This document shows, one piece after another, positions 10,972 through 21,223 of a stretch of 64,000 bases of DNA. The notes beneath the pieces were generated by a model. It made no database searches, was not told the DNA's origin, and saw only the letters and a program-made list of their open reading frames with translations. This DNA comes from Tilletia caries. Its lineage: Eukaryota > Basidiomycota > Exobasidiomycetes > Tilletiales > Tilletiaceae. Made by a program: the position numbers and the translations under genes. The number at the start of each line of letters is the position of its first letter. Position 1 is the first letter of the stretch. The stretch lies in the NCBI GenBank assembly GCA_032718865.1, contig JALUTQ010000040.1, forward strand, positions 186,001 through 250,000, in the 5' to 3' direction.

Positions 10972-11763
10972 ATGCAGCTCAACTCCAAGCTTTCTCTCGT
11001 CCTCTGCGCCCTCCTCGTGGCCCAGCCGATCGCGTCCTCTCCCGCTGCCAGCGACAACAGCGCCGCCGAGCTGGCTCCTCGCTCTGAAAACATCGGCTCT
11101 GGCCAGAACAAAGGGCTCGACGTCGGCAAGGTGTTTGGCAACTTCTTCGAAGACAACAAGAAGGGAGGCGACGACCACGGGGATGACAAAGGAAAGGGCC
11201 ACGGCGGACACCATCGCTTTGCCGAGAAGAAGCTTAAGGCTCTCAAAGCTGCTGAAAATGCCAAGAAGCACAAGGATGCTGCGGCTGTCAAGGCGTCGGC
11301 CAAGTTCAATGCTGCGGCTGCCAAGGAGGATTCCCAACACAAGGAGGCAGACTTGAAGAAGTTCAAGAAGGAGAAGAAGCAGAAATCTGGCAAGGACGGC
11401 TTTGGCGGTGGCTTCGACTTCGACCGTCGCGATGGCTTTGGGCTCGGCAGTGGACTCGACTTTGGAGGCGAGCACGGCTCTGGCCACGGCAAGGACAACT
11501 CCGGACACGGAGGCGACGACAAGGGTCACGGCAAGAGCAAGGGCAAGGGTTTCGGTGGATCCAACAAGAACAAGAAGGAGAAGGTCGAGAAGATCACGAA
11601 GCACCTCGACAAGGCCGACAAGCACAAGGCTGTGGCAAAAATCAATGCGGCCGCCAAGTTCAAGGCTGCGGCTGCTAAGGAGGATCTCAAGCACAACAAG
11701 GCCATCGCTAAGAAGCTCGCGGAGAAGAAGAAGAAGAGCGGCTCTGGCAAGGGCCTGTTCTAA
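10972..11763 (+). CDS. Secreted Lys/Gly/His-rich repeat protein, 263 residues
   Basis: A single exon. It begins MQLNSKLSLVLCALLVAQPI, a clear signal peptide cleaved around SSPA. The mature protein is low complexity and highly charged. It has two helical Lys/Ala-rich repeats, one near residues 85-140 (FNAAAAKEDSQHKE) and one near 205-255 (FKAAAAKEDLKHNK), each preceded by a Gly/His/Asp-rich linker (GDDHGDDKGKGHGGHH; SGHGGDDKGHGKSKGKGF). This two-unit helix-linker layout suggests an internal duplication. The composition would suit binding acidic polymers, metal or cell-wall surfaces, but that is speculation. Opposite-strand open frames here are compositional shadows. Confidence 0.85.
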   Translation: MQLNSKLSLVLCALLVAQPIASSPAASDNSAAELAPRSENIGSGQNKGLDVGKVFGNFFEDNKKGGDDHGDDKGKGHGGHHRFAEKKLKALKAAENAKKHKDAAAVKASAKFNAAAAKEDSQHKEADLKKFKKEKKQKSGKDGFGGGFDFDRRDGFGLGSGLDFGGEHGSGHGKDNSGHGGDDKGHGKSKGKGFGGSNKNKKEKVEKITKHLDKADKHKAVAKINAAAKFKAAAAKEDLKHNKAIAKKLAEKKKKSGSGKGLF

Positions 11764-12538
11764 ATCTTCCCACATCTCTCTCCTCTCGAAATAGATGCCT
11801 CAAGTTTCCCATCAGAACGTAGATAAGGCTGCGACCTTGTGGGCCACCACTGCTGAGGCTTCCCTCATATAGTGAAGTCAATGGACCAGACGGGGTCTAT
11901 ATACCAAAAGGGGTGCCAGAAATTCGATAATTCCGCAATTGCCTCGCAGTTTCCGATGCCGTGGGAAAAAGCCTCAATTCTAATCTCCACTTCATTCCCT
12001 CTGCGACCATGACACCTGGTCAGTTTTGAGAGCGTGACCCACGACGGCGACGCACCTGACATTCTTTGATTGCTTGATCTTCCAGGTTCTGTGCCACTGA
12101 AAGCTGCATGTCGGTGTTTGTCACGGATGTGGTATAAAAGGCTGTGTATAAAAGGCTGTATCTGTCCTATCCCTCTGCTGGATCTCAGCTGACCAGACCA
12201 TCTATCACATGATCCACTTCATCACACCCTCATATATACGCCAAATCCGGGGCCTTCGTTCTGCGACTATGAACATGATACTTGAACAACTCTGGGAGCG
12301 TGACCCAGCTGACATTCTTTGATTGCTTTCCTCTTCCTCTCAGATTCGATGCCACTGCAAGGCAGTGCTTGCTAAGACGTGGTACAAAAGGCACTGCCTG
12401 CCTGTCATGTCGCCATGGTTAAACTCTCCCCTCCCTCATCACTTTGCTCTACCGCAGCGGAGTCCACACCTTCACTTCGACTGCTGAAGCTCTTCTAACG
12501 CACCTTTCTTCCCATCTTCCTGCTTCCAGCCCTTTTCA
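11764..12538 (+). promoter_or_regulatory. Tandemly duplicated promoter-like region
   Basis: Two related blocks, about 11990-12190 and 12260-12420, share in the same order GAGCGTGACCCA, TGACATTCTTTGATTGCTT, a GCCACTG motif and a GTGGTA(T/C)AAAAGGC box. The first block carries two TATA boxes (12133, 12147), the second one (12383). The second block lies about 150 bases before the ATG at 12539, so it is probably that gene's promoter; the first looks like a duplicated copy. A diverged direct repeat at 11845-11912 matches 10678-10745. Confidence 0.55.
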
Positions 12539-14629
12539 ATGACAGACTCTATTGAGCACGGCGAAGCGATCGCTCTTCAATCGACCACTCTTCCCATGTC
12601 CACCTCGACAAGCTCCTCTCATCAAGATGCCGACGCTACTCTCACAGATCTCAATGAAAGCACTGGCGCTGGCGGCGTATCCGCTGAAGCCGACGCCAGT
12701 ACCAGTGATGATCAACATCAGCACTATTCGGGCGGAAGTGCATTGGCTGGTGCGAAACAACCAGACCCCAGTGGTGCAGGTGGCACTCAAGCTGCTCCCC
12801 AACCCAGTCCTGACGATTACCGCAACCTACGTAAGAGCTTGCTTGAAACAAGAGCTATTCTCCGCACTGCTGCCGATGCCTTTGCTGTGCTAGCATCGTC
12901 CCGTGTGAGTTCGTCAGACCTGGCAGTTCGTTCATGTGGTGAATTACAAGCACTGATTCAAACTGATTCCTCTACGCTTTTTGTATCAGCACTTCCTTGT
13001 GTCGGTACTCGAGTGCCGGTCTCGCATCGAGGCAGTGGTAGCAAAGATCGGTGACAATGAGGCTTGCCCTTTCGCTACAGAACAAAGGGACAAGATCTCT
13101 CAGTGCCTGGGTGACCTTTTCTTAGCTCTCATACGGACAAGGGAGCAGTTGGAGATTGCTACAGGAACACCATATCTTATTAACCCCTTCGAGAAGCGGC
13201 AATCCCCTGAAGACGTCATTAAAGTCGTCACATCGACTGCCACGTCTCGTCGCCAGAATACGAGCACCGTTTGCAACCAGGGAGGGAAGACCGGAGACAC
13301 AAACGCAAACGGAAATGGTTGTGAGGCCATTCCAGGTTAGCCTACAATGCATCGCTGATCTTATGGGTGTACTTTCGATTGCCAAGCATAACGATAGCTT
13401 TCACGATACGTTGGTAAGTGAACTATCGCTACACTTTTGCAGGCTCTTCAAACTTGCCACTTACTCAAATTTTGTCCCTGTTCTCTTGGGAGCAGAAGGA
13501 CGCAATCAACCAGCTTAGAGTCGACATTGACGATTTTGCTGCCATCGGGAAGCCCATGCTGCTCGGAATGCAGAAGCGCCAAAGCGATGGTGAGTTGTGG
13601 AGGCTTTTTCCTTCGAACTGAAGCAAGACGTTGTATCACACACTGAGAAAGCAATACTTGTTCGCCCAGGCAACACATTGCTGAGTGCTGCTGCATTACT
13701 CTTTGCCAGCACTGTGGCAGGGTAAGCCGAATCTCGGACTAATTGACTTGTCGAGACCGCTAACTGAGTTGTCGGGATCTTTGACAGGGTTGGCAACAGT
13801 ATCCTATTCTCCACGCGAGGAGATTCAAGCAACGTCTCGACCAGAGCAGTGCAGATCCTATGGACGATCAGTCTGTCACTCAGCATCGTTACCGCTCTCA
13901 TAGCAGCCACAGCCGTGAGTGTTCTTTAGTCTGTTTCATCCTTCTATTCTCTGTGAATAATCTGACATCTTCCACTACTTTTTGCAGGCATACTGGAACA
14001 GCGACATGTGGGGAGTAAGAAAAGCTCTTTCGGTAGAGCGAAAGCTTTCCGAATCGGTGAATAAACACCAGGATCCGGCCCTCTCCGACACAACCCAATC
14101 GGACACTGAGCCCGACGGGCTGAAGAGGTCAGTGCTGGCGGTACACAACGAGCTAGTATGGATGCGACGAGACTTTCGCTCCGTCTTCCAGGCGGCACCG
14201 GTATGTACACTTCAATCCGAAAGAGCCTCTGTCCCACTAAGCAGTTAGCTCAGCTGCACAATCCTTTCTTTCGCGATTCTCTTCCTTCCGCCTCAGGTGG
14301 TCATCTTCTCCATCAGCGTCCTCACCTTTTTTGGCGGACTTTGCGTGTCGCCCCTTCACCTCGGATTGCACGCAAGCGTGCAAATTGCCACAAGCGTCAC
14401 ATCGGGCGCTTCTGTCGTCCTCTTGGCCTTCGTCATTTGGACCACGGTTCGCAGCTTTCAACCCTCCTACCTCTGCAAACTCAAGGAGAAAGCGGATAAA
14501 CATCCACGAGGTGACGGCTGGTGGCCGCTGTCAAGTATACGACGGCGTGAGTCGCCAACCAACACGCAAGGGGGTGAGCAGATGACCAACATGCAAAGGG
14601 GTGAGGAGAGGATCCATTTTGATGTTTGA
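12539..14629 (+). CDS. Predicted four-helix membrane protein, multi-exon
   Basis: Exon 1 (12539-12904) encodes a Ser/Thr/Gly-rich cytoplasmic-type N-terminus ending PDDYRNLRKSLLETRAILRTA. Exon 2 starts at 12990 (HFLVSVLECRSRIEAVVAKI). An irregular intron (GTTTGC donor, about 13271-13337) would restore the frame to VSLQCIADLMGVLSIAKHND. Later exons give KDAINQLRVDIDDFAAIGKP, the hydrophobic TLLSAAALLFASTVAG, ILWTISLSLSIVTALIAATA, a charged loop AYWNSDMWGVRKALSVERKL and, in the last exon, VVIFSISVLTFFGGL and VTSGASVVLLAFVIWTTV. That makes about four membrane helices with a coiled-coil-like soluble front. Splice sites are mostly GTGAGT/CAG. I do not recognise the family; it resembles lineage-specific fungal membrane proteins. 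Exon borders in the middle are uncertain. Confidence 0.6.
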
Positions 14630-15090
14630 GCAGCCACGGCGAAACAAACGAGCTCCGTGCTCATTCCGCAACCAACGTACAGGAAAGTTCCTGCTCAGCT
14701 GGGTTGCGACTGGTAGAAACCCAAGACTCGTAGAATCTTGCGCTCTGTTGTCAAGTTCCGATGTCGATTTACGTTCTTCACTTGCATTCGCCAACGTCTC
14801 ACTCGAACCGACTTCATCGGGAACGCAATTTACATCCCGTCACCGCGTTCCGCCCAGGAAGCGTTTGTGAAGTTAAACGAATATATTGTCACGCGAAGAC
14901 AGTGTTGGACTTGGAGTACATATTATCACAGGGAGTCAAAGTTTAAGAAGCATGAATGATGTGCGAGAGATGTACGTCGTGGAAAGGGGGAGGCAGGATT
15001 ATGGGTCAAGTCGGATGTGTATTTTAGAACACGAACTAGAAACGAGGCGTCAGGCGTCGTTATATGACTATCCTTCTACAGCGCGGAAGA
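14630..15090. other. Intergenic, nothing recognised
   Basis: No feature can be supported between the membrane-protein gene and the transcription-factor relic. Confidence 0.5.
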
Positions 15091-15097
15091 GTTGAAC

Positions 15098-15306
15098 CTA
15101 CTCTGCGCTGAATAGGCATGTCTTCGACGAAGAAGGTCTCCCAGTTGACTCCTGGAGGTACTGAAATGGTCAGCCAAAAGAAACAATGTCATCAGCAGGT
15201 GATCCAGCAGGATGACGAAGAGAGACGAGAGTCGGACGTGGAAAGGAAACCTAGGTAGTAAGTTGTCGTCAAGCCCAGAGAAGCCAGCGTGCTCCTTTTG
15301 GATATG
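15098..15306 (-). pseudogene. Relic of the C-terminus of a Zn-cluster transcription factor
   Basis: On the minus strand, AGFSGLDDNLL is followed by an intron-like gap and PPGVNWETFFVEDMPIQRRV. The large factor at 21.2-27.3 kb ends with AGFSGFDDNFL, an intron at the same place, and PPGVNWETFLVGDVPLQRRV. So this is a copy of the last two exon pieces only. The donor expected after the first piece is lost (GTGAGT is replaced by CTAGGT) while the acceptor (TTTCAG) survives. The rest of the gene is absent, so it is a fragment. Confidence 0.75.
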
Positions 15307-15547
15307 AGCAGCCTCCTGAAAGTCTCAAGAGAGAAACGTTCGCCCGGGCTCATCCCTACCGGCTGAGCTCAGACGTCTTGCTACACAGTATGAGGAGGAA
15401 AGAGCGTGCCCGTTGAGCTCGCCCTGATTCGAGTACATGCGACTAAAAAGAAAGGGAAACTCACCTTGATCAAGCGTGACCACATCGGCCCTCATCCGGC
15501 GAGACAGATGGGGACCAGTTGACATGGTCTTCAGCGAAGAGAGCCAA

Positions 15548-16221
15548 TGGAAGGGGTCACTCACCAATTCTCAGTCAGTCCGGAACAGACGGGAGTCGTG
15601 ACGAAAATGATTCCTCTCCTGCCGAAATACTGGTTTAGCGGTTCCGAGAGCCAGCATCCTACGAAGGCCGAGGCGATGTACGGCGCCGCATTAACAAGGC
15701 CGATGATCCACGAGCGGTTGTACGTATGTGTGTTCACCAACCCATCTGGCAACGACGCCGCGTCCGAGATCCCAAACTCCGTAGGAAACGACAGATTCGC
15801 GCCGTTCGAGCTCGTCCGGTCCCGCCCCTGCGTAGCCGCGCCGACCGAGCAGAAGAAGATGGTAGTATACAGCGTCGAAGGGTCTGACCACTCACTTATT
15901 CTTGTACTCGTGGTCGATCACCCCCCGCTCTTCGTCGGTGAGGATGTCGATTGAGCGGAAGTTGGCCGGGTTTTGCGCGACGAGGGCGCCCTTTTTGAGG
16001 GTCTCGACTTCGTGTGAGAGATTCTTGTCGGCGGCGAACTTTTCGAATTTGGCGAAGAGTTGTTTGCGGGTGAGGCCGTAGAGCGGGTTGTTTAGCACGG
16101 CGTCGGTGTTCGACTTTTGGAGGGAGTAGTCGTTGTTGTATTCGACATCGTTTTGGTCGAGCTGGAGTGAGTGCTCTTCTGAGTTCTTCTTCTCCTTCGG
16201 GGTGGCTGTCGGGGAGGACAT
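15548..16221 (-). pseudogene. N-terminal fragment of an MFS sugar-type transporter
   Basis: The start at 16221 opens MSSPTATPKEKKNSEEHSLQ and runs through NPLYGLTRKQLFAKFEKF and LTDEERGVIDHEYKNK. In another frame the sequence goes on as LYTTIFFCSVGAATQGRDRT, NGANLSFPTEFGI, WIIGLVNAAPYIASAFVGCW and LNQYFGRRGIIF, the first two helices and the GRR loop of MFS hexose/polyol-type carriers. The frame change falls at AGTGAGTG near 15890; removing one AGTG would reconnect NK to WSDPST, so a 4-bp tandem duplication is the likely lesion. Beyond PVCSGLTENW the remaining roughly ten helices are missing. It is a truncated, frameshifted pseudogene; the original substrate cannot be told. Confidence 0.75.
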
Positions 16222-17000
16222 CGTTGCGCAGTCTCCAAGCTAAGGTCGCTGTTTTGATAGATGGGCTGTGATAATGGGTCTGTTTACTGTTAGGGATAAG
16301 CGATGATAGGAGGGTATGGAAGAGTAAGTTGGGAGGAGAAGCGTGTGTGTGAGAGAGGGAGAACTTGGACACGCAGGGATGGGAGAATCTCAGCTCTTTA
16401 ATACCTATATATATGTCTATAAAGCATTTGCGCTGTCCCACGCCACCCGGCAAGCATCAGCGTATGGAGACTGTCGTCGAATCGTTCCTTGCTGCGGTTC
16501 CCAAGACCCCAAATGCCAATTTACCTCGTCGACCCCAGCTTTAGGACGTGTTCAGTCGCAACGGCGCTCAAAACGCAGAGCGTGCGCCTGCATACAACTC
16601 GCCGCAAGCGACCCTGGTCGTACACATGTAGCGAGAATTCGAGCAAAGTATGTAATCAATGAGCATGTGAGAAGAGGCGAGGCCAGGATTTGGGATTTTG
16701 GTCTTGACAGATGCGGAACGTAACCGATCTCGGAGACATGCCGTGCTGTGATATGGAGTGGATTTCGAAGTGGTCGTTCTTGATAGCATCAACTGCCGCT
16801 TTTTCTTGCTTGACCAGCCACACCTACGCCATGCGCTGGAGAATCTTGCGAAGGGGTAGGTACTGTTCTGTAAAGCACAGCCGCGCACAGGAAGTCGAAG
16901 AGGAAGGTCAGTTGATTCTCTATTGACCAGTGACTGGATCGAAACACACACCTTTGATTGCCTGTGCGTTGTGGTCAATTGACGTCAACGTAGAAGGTAG
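16222..17000. other. Transporter upstream region and duplicated 3' flank
   Basis: 16222-16450 is the former upstream region of the transporter relic. From about 16605 to 17000 the sequence matches 2970-3410, the 3' flank of the duplicated gene pair. No separate gene is supported. Confidence 0.55.
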
Positions 17001-19083
17001 TCATTCGAAATGGTCAGCCTGTGCAAAGTAATCATCACCGTACGTGCTTCCTCAACAAGGTCCCACGGAGCGTCACTTCTGTCTGTAGTCTGTACTCACC
17101 GCGTCGTGCCATTTCGGCATCTGCCTGCTCGATTTTTGGTCATGGACGAGGACACCCAACACCCCACCACGCGGAGGCAGGCGAGAAGCAACCGGAATGT
17201 TCAAATGCGCGAGGGCGCGCTGTCGGAGTGCGGTCACTGTCGGGCGTGTCGCAGAGTCTGAAGCAGGTACGTCGTGCTCGATCGCGAGAATGCAGAGAAG
17301 CAGGTCTCTCCACACCCGACAGATGACAGCGGGAATGTCCTCAACGTCGTCCTCTTCGTTCTCTCCAGGCTTGGGCCAAGGTTCTTTATCCGGCCATTCA
17401 ATGCCGCTGCAGAAAAGAGGCCAAACACTCGTTGGATAAATACCAAAACCCGCAGAAGAGTGTCGGAAACTTGAAATCCTCACCCCTTCGAATAGTCGTG
17501 CTCGATAGTATGACCCCAGGCCTTGATCATACCCAAGACCCCGTCCAACACTTTTGAGCATGTCTGGACAGTCCGTCTCGACGGATCGGCCAGCTGGGAT
17601 ACCAGGTGGGCCGACCAATCCAGCGTAAGTCGTTCGAGCTCGAACCCAACAGAGATCTGTCGAAGCACATGCAACTGAGAAAACGATCATCGAAAGAAAG
17701 ACAGTCGTCTATCATGAGGTGACTCACCACATCGTTACGAACGTCTTCGGATTCTTCGTGTGGTTCCACCCAGAAATGATAATCGCAGCGATCTTGCCTA
17801 CCGCGCAGACAGTCGCAACGGTCTTTGCTGTCCTGAACGACTGTAAAATGGTAAGAAAGCTCCTCATATTTGAGGTTCAACTCCTCAACCCGGTCTTCGT
17901 AGCTAGCCGTGCCTGGGTCCCGATTCGATCGCTCTTCCAGGCGCTCTTGGTCCCGTGAAACCGTCTCGGGTTCGTCCAACATGGCCTACAGCGAAGTCTG
18001 CCACTCGGCCTGATCGGCGGGTGAAAGCTTGTCCAGCAAATCGCCCATGCGAGTCATGATGGCGGCCGTGTTGACTCTGTCTAGCACACGTTCGAAAACT
18101 TGCTGCAGAAGCTGCCCGGGTGCGGGTGCAGCATTGTATGAAGATGTAGTCGAGTTGGCGGCAGACCTGCTGAGTCGGGGATGCTTGCTTGAGGACTGCA
18201 GTGCTTCCCCATCTGCGCGTCGCTTGCCAGAAAACGACATCTGTTCAGGAAATGCTGAAGCACACAGATAATAAGCTGACGACGGGAAAGAAAGGTGAGC
18301 GAACGAAGCAAGGACCCTCACCGCTTCCAATGAAGGCGTCCATCTCCCAGTTGAGATGAGAGTCGAGCGGCGAGCGGCGAGCATCCGGTGACCGATCACA
18401 TATGTAGACGGCAGTCTTGCGACGGTCCGGAATGAGAAACTCCGTCTCTCATCTGATATCTGAGCAGGATGGAGGAAGAAGATAAGTATGTATGTTAAGC
18501 TGGAGCTCCTCCATCTGCGAAGCATCGTCGTCAAGACTGACCTGACTCTGTCTCTTTGACCCACCACGCCCTCCCTTTCTCGTTCCGATTCCAGCACACT
18601 GAAAGATTGCCTCGTCTCAGGCAGTCTGATCTCACCCGTCCTCCCCTGCGCGTGCGTCTAGGTCGCACATGTAGCCTAGGATCAGACTGGCAGGCGGGCC
18701 AGATCCTTCAGCATAACGTCTCACAGACATGCGCATCGATGATGCGCGGGCCGCGGCTACAAGTACAGGTGAAGCTGCTGCAGACAGTCACAAGCATTGG
18801 AGTGAACGAGGCAAGACAGCTTGAACGGACATAACTCACCAGGGCTCCAAGATACCTCTGACTGTCTCGGATGTGCGCAGAAGCGTTGTAGTAGACTTCC
18901 GATGCGTTTTGACTTGGAGGACGTGCTGAGGACGTCTGCGATCAATATATCTGGTCTCTTATTTTCCAAGTTGCGTTCCACAGGCCGCAAGACTCGCAAC
19001 GTTTTCTGGCCCGAATCGACTCTGATCGGTACGCTTCGGCGATATGTAAACGTTCCAAAAGGCGAATTCATCGACGCCAGCAT
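17001..19083 (-). pseudogene. Unrecognised duplicated multi-exon gene, copy 2, with an in-frame stop
   Basis: The same exon plan as copy 1: a first exon (open from about 19083, ending DVLSTSSKSKRI...PG at a GTGAGT donor near 18836); an exon from about 18240 right after a CAG acceptor (MSFSGKRRADGEALQS, then LLQQVFERVLDR and MGDLLDKLSPADQAEWQTSL); an exon with DWSAHLVSQLADPSRRT; an exon with WPDKEPWPKPGENEED and RLPPRGGVLGVL; and the tail ADHFE (stop 17001-17003). At the codon after EWQTSL copy 1 has CAG but copy 2 has TAG (about 17984), after which the frame stays open. It lacks the 1.2-kb insertion and so serves as the empty site. Either it is a pseudogene by one nonsense change, or it makes a short protein. 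The function is unknown. Confidence 0.65.
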
Positions 19084-19286
19084 GCGTCCTTCGCCAGCTT
19101 TGGAACTCAGGTTCTGTCGTTCTGTGCTCTCAGTCTCCTCTCATGATGCACCTCATGCGGGGAGAACACCCTCCCCCTTTCCTTTTCTCCCTCCCCATGC
19201 ACGCAACCTATTATGAAAGCTATCTGCGATTTGGGAAGAATGGTCGCGGGTAACAAGGCTGCCGTCGCGGCAAAAGAGAAAAACCC

Positions 19287-20404
19287 CTAATCCCGATCGG
19301 CAATGGCATCCAGGATAGCCCCAATCTCCTGCTCATTCAGCGTCCTAAAGCGCCGTTGTTGCTGCGCCTCCTTACTGGCGTCCTGAATCTGGATAGCCTG
19401 CTCCCCACCGACGATGGCGATCTCGACCTCGTTCGGCTTGAGGTCCTGCTGCAGGATCGAGGCCAGGGTGGTGATGGCGAGCTCGAGGACGGCTTGGGTG
19501 GAGAGGGACTGGGAGTGGGCTTCTGCGTCGCTGACGGCCTGGTCGGCGGGTCCGCTTGCTCCTGTTGATGTTTCCCCTGATGCTGATGTTGTTGTTGTGG
19601 GGCCAGTCCCACCCTCGCTCACAGCGGCTTTCTTGAACTTCTTCTCCAAGAAGTTGATAGCCTCCGTCTGCTTGGCGCCCGCTGCAGTAGCCCGGAAGCC
19701 CACAAAGTAACCGGCGGGGTCGATCTTGAAGATCTGAGGCTTGGCTTTGCCCGTGTCGTCATCGCGTTCGAAGTCGAGGCCGATGAGGATCATGCTGACG
19801 CCGAGGGGCCGCATGGCTGCGCGTTGGGTGTAGACCTGGTTGATGTTTGCGATACGCTTGGCGAGGAGGTCCGGTGTGATTGCGTAGCCGTACTTGTATT
19901 TGAAGTCGGCTGCTTCGGAGCGGGCGCGTTGGACTTGGGCGCGCGCGTCGGCTGGGAGGGGGGCAAGGGGGGAGGTGTGAGCATTCCATCGAGAGGTAGG
20001 GAAGGGGAAAGAGCCAAACGTACCTGTGCGACCGGTCATGATGCATCCGATGTCAGAAGTGATGTTGAAGATGTGGGTGACACTCGAGGGTTCAAGAAGC
20101 TTGTCCTGCAGGTTATGACAGAAGAGGAGTTGTGAGTATTCGAATGGCCGCTATTGATGAGGGAGGGAGGGATACTGACGGGGATCTTCTTCTGAGTGCA
20201 TACGACGGCGCAGTCCTTGCCGCGGATGGCGATGGAGGTCAGTCCCGCTGAGGACACGGCCTTGAAAGCATATCTGCAGGACATAGAGGGGAGTCAGCCT
20301 CAAGGCAGTGGGACGCTGTTCGGTCGGAATACTGACTCGACCTGGTAGAGTCTGCCGTCGGGCGAGAAGACGGTGATCATGCGGTCATAGCTGCTGCGAC
20401 TCAT
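19287..20404 (-). CDS. SCL1: 20S proteasome subunit alpha-1 (PSMA6/Scl1 type)
   Basis: Four exons read from 20404 to 19287: [63 protein letters not shown] with CIMTGRT; and [20 protein letters not shown] to the end. The alpha-type N-terminal signature, the [20 protein letters not shown] strand and the [19 protein letters not shown] block are diagnostic of alpha-1. Alpha subunits form the outer rings and gate of the 20S core and are not proteolytic. The first intron uses a GTCAGT donor (phase 2). Compared with family members, the protein has an extra Gly/Thr/Ser/Ala-rich insert ([20 protein letters not shown]) and a glutamine-rich stretch near the end ([10 protein letters not shown]), both probably on the ring surface. 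The C-terminus [10 protein letters not shown] fits the family. Confidence 0.93.
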
Positions 20405-21223
20405 GCTGGGCGAGGCGAGGCGAGGTGAGTGCTGTGCTGTGTAGGAGTACGAGTATGAAGGTACGGTCGGTGTCGAGCTGAGTGCTGCTGCTGCTGCTGC
20501 TGAGGATGTCGCGGCCTGTGCTCAACCACATCAGGGTCGCTCGAGGGTGGTGCTCTCTCGGCCGTATCTGTGCAGATCACGTGGTGCGATGGCGCGGCAA
20601 TGTAGAGTTTAGTGCGAGATCAGATCAGGCAATGCAAGTGCCGAATATGAGATATGAGACACGGTTCAGAGTTCCGAGTTCCCGAGCAACCTCAACACCT
20701 CCTCAGGCCTCAGTACTCAGTCTGCGCAGCGATGTCCGACACCCGGCACTCGTTATTGCTGGTGACTGGTCGAGCACGGGTCGACGATGCTGCTGAGTGG
20801 CGAGTGCGCTGCTGTGGGAGTGAGTGGGACCTGTCACCTGCTGCTGCTGCTGCTCTTGCTTGGTGTTGGGTGAGACTTCGGTGTCAGATTGAAGGCGAGA
20901 ATCCATTTCTGTCTCGCGTGAGAAGCGAAGTGAGACGGACTACGGACTGCGATTTACAAACTCCGACTGCTTCCTCCAGCCTCCAGCCTCCAGTCTGAGC
21001 ATGATTGATGATCTGGACCTGGGAATCCCATCGTCTGCATGCTGCTGCTCACCTTCTTCCTGCACCGCGTCCCATCGCATCCCAACGCTATAGATACTCA
21101 GCTGACTCGGCCACGCACTGCGCTCTGCTCTGCGATTCCCTATCTTCGCTCCCGACTACCCCCTTGCCTCGCCTCCCACCACCGTCACCTCCACAGCCAC
21201 AGCCAGAGCCAACAGCAGCAGCG
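20405..21223. other. Divergent promoter interval with CTG repeats
   Basis: This lies between two divergently transcribed genes: proteasome alpha-1 to the left and the Zn-cluster factor to the right. Short CTG runs occur near 20487 and 20838. No gene is supported. Confidence 0.55.

Noticed and set aside
10926..11775. Long minus-strand open frames opposite the Lys-rich secreted protein
   Set aside because: Codon-composition shadows of the plus-strand gene, with no motif or splice signals.
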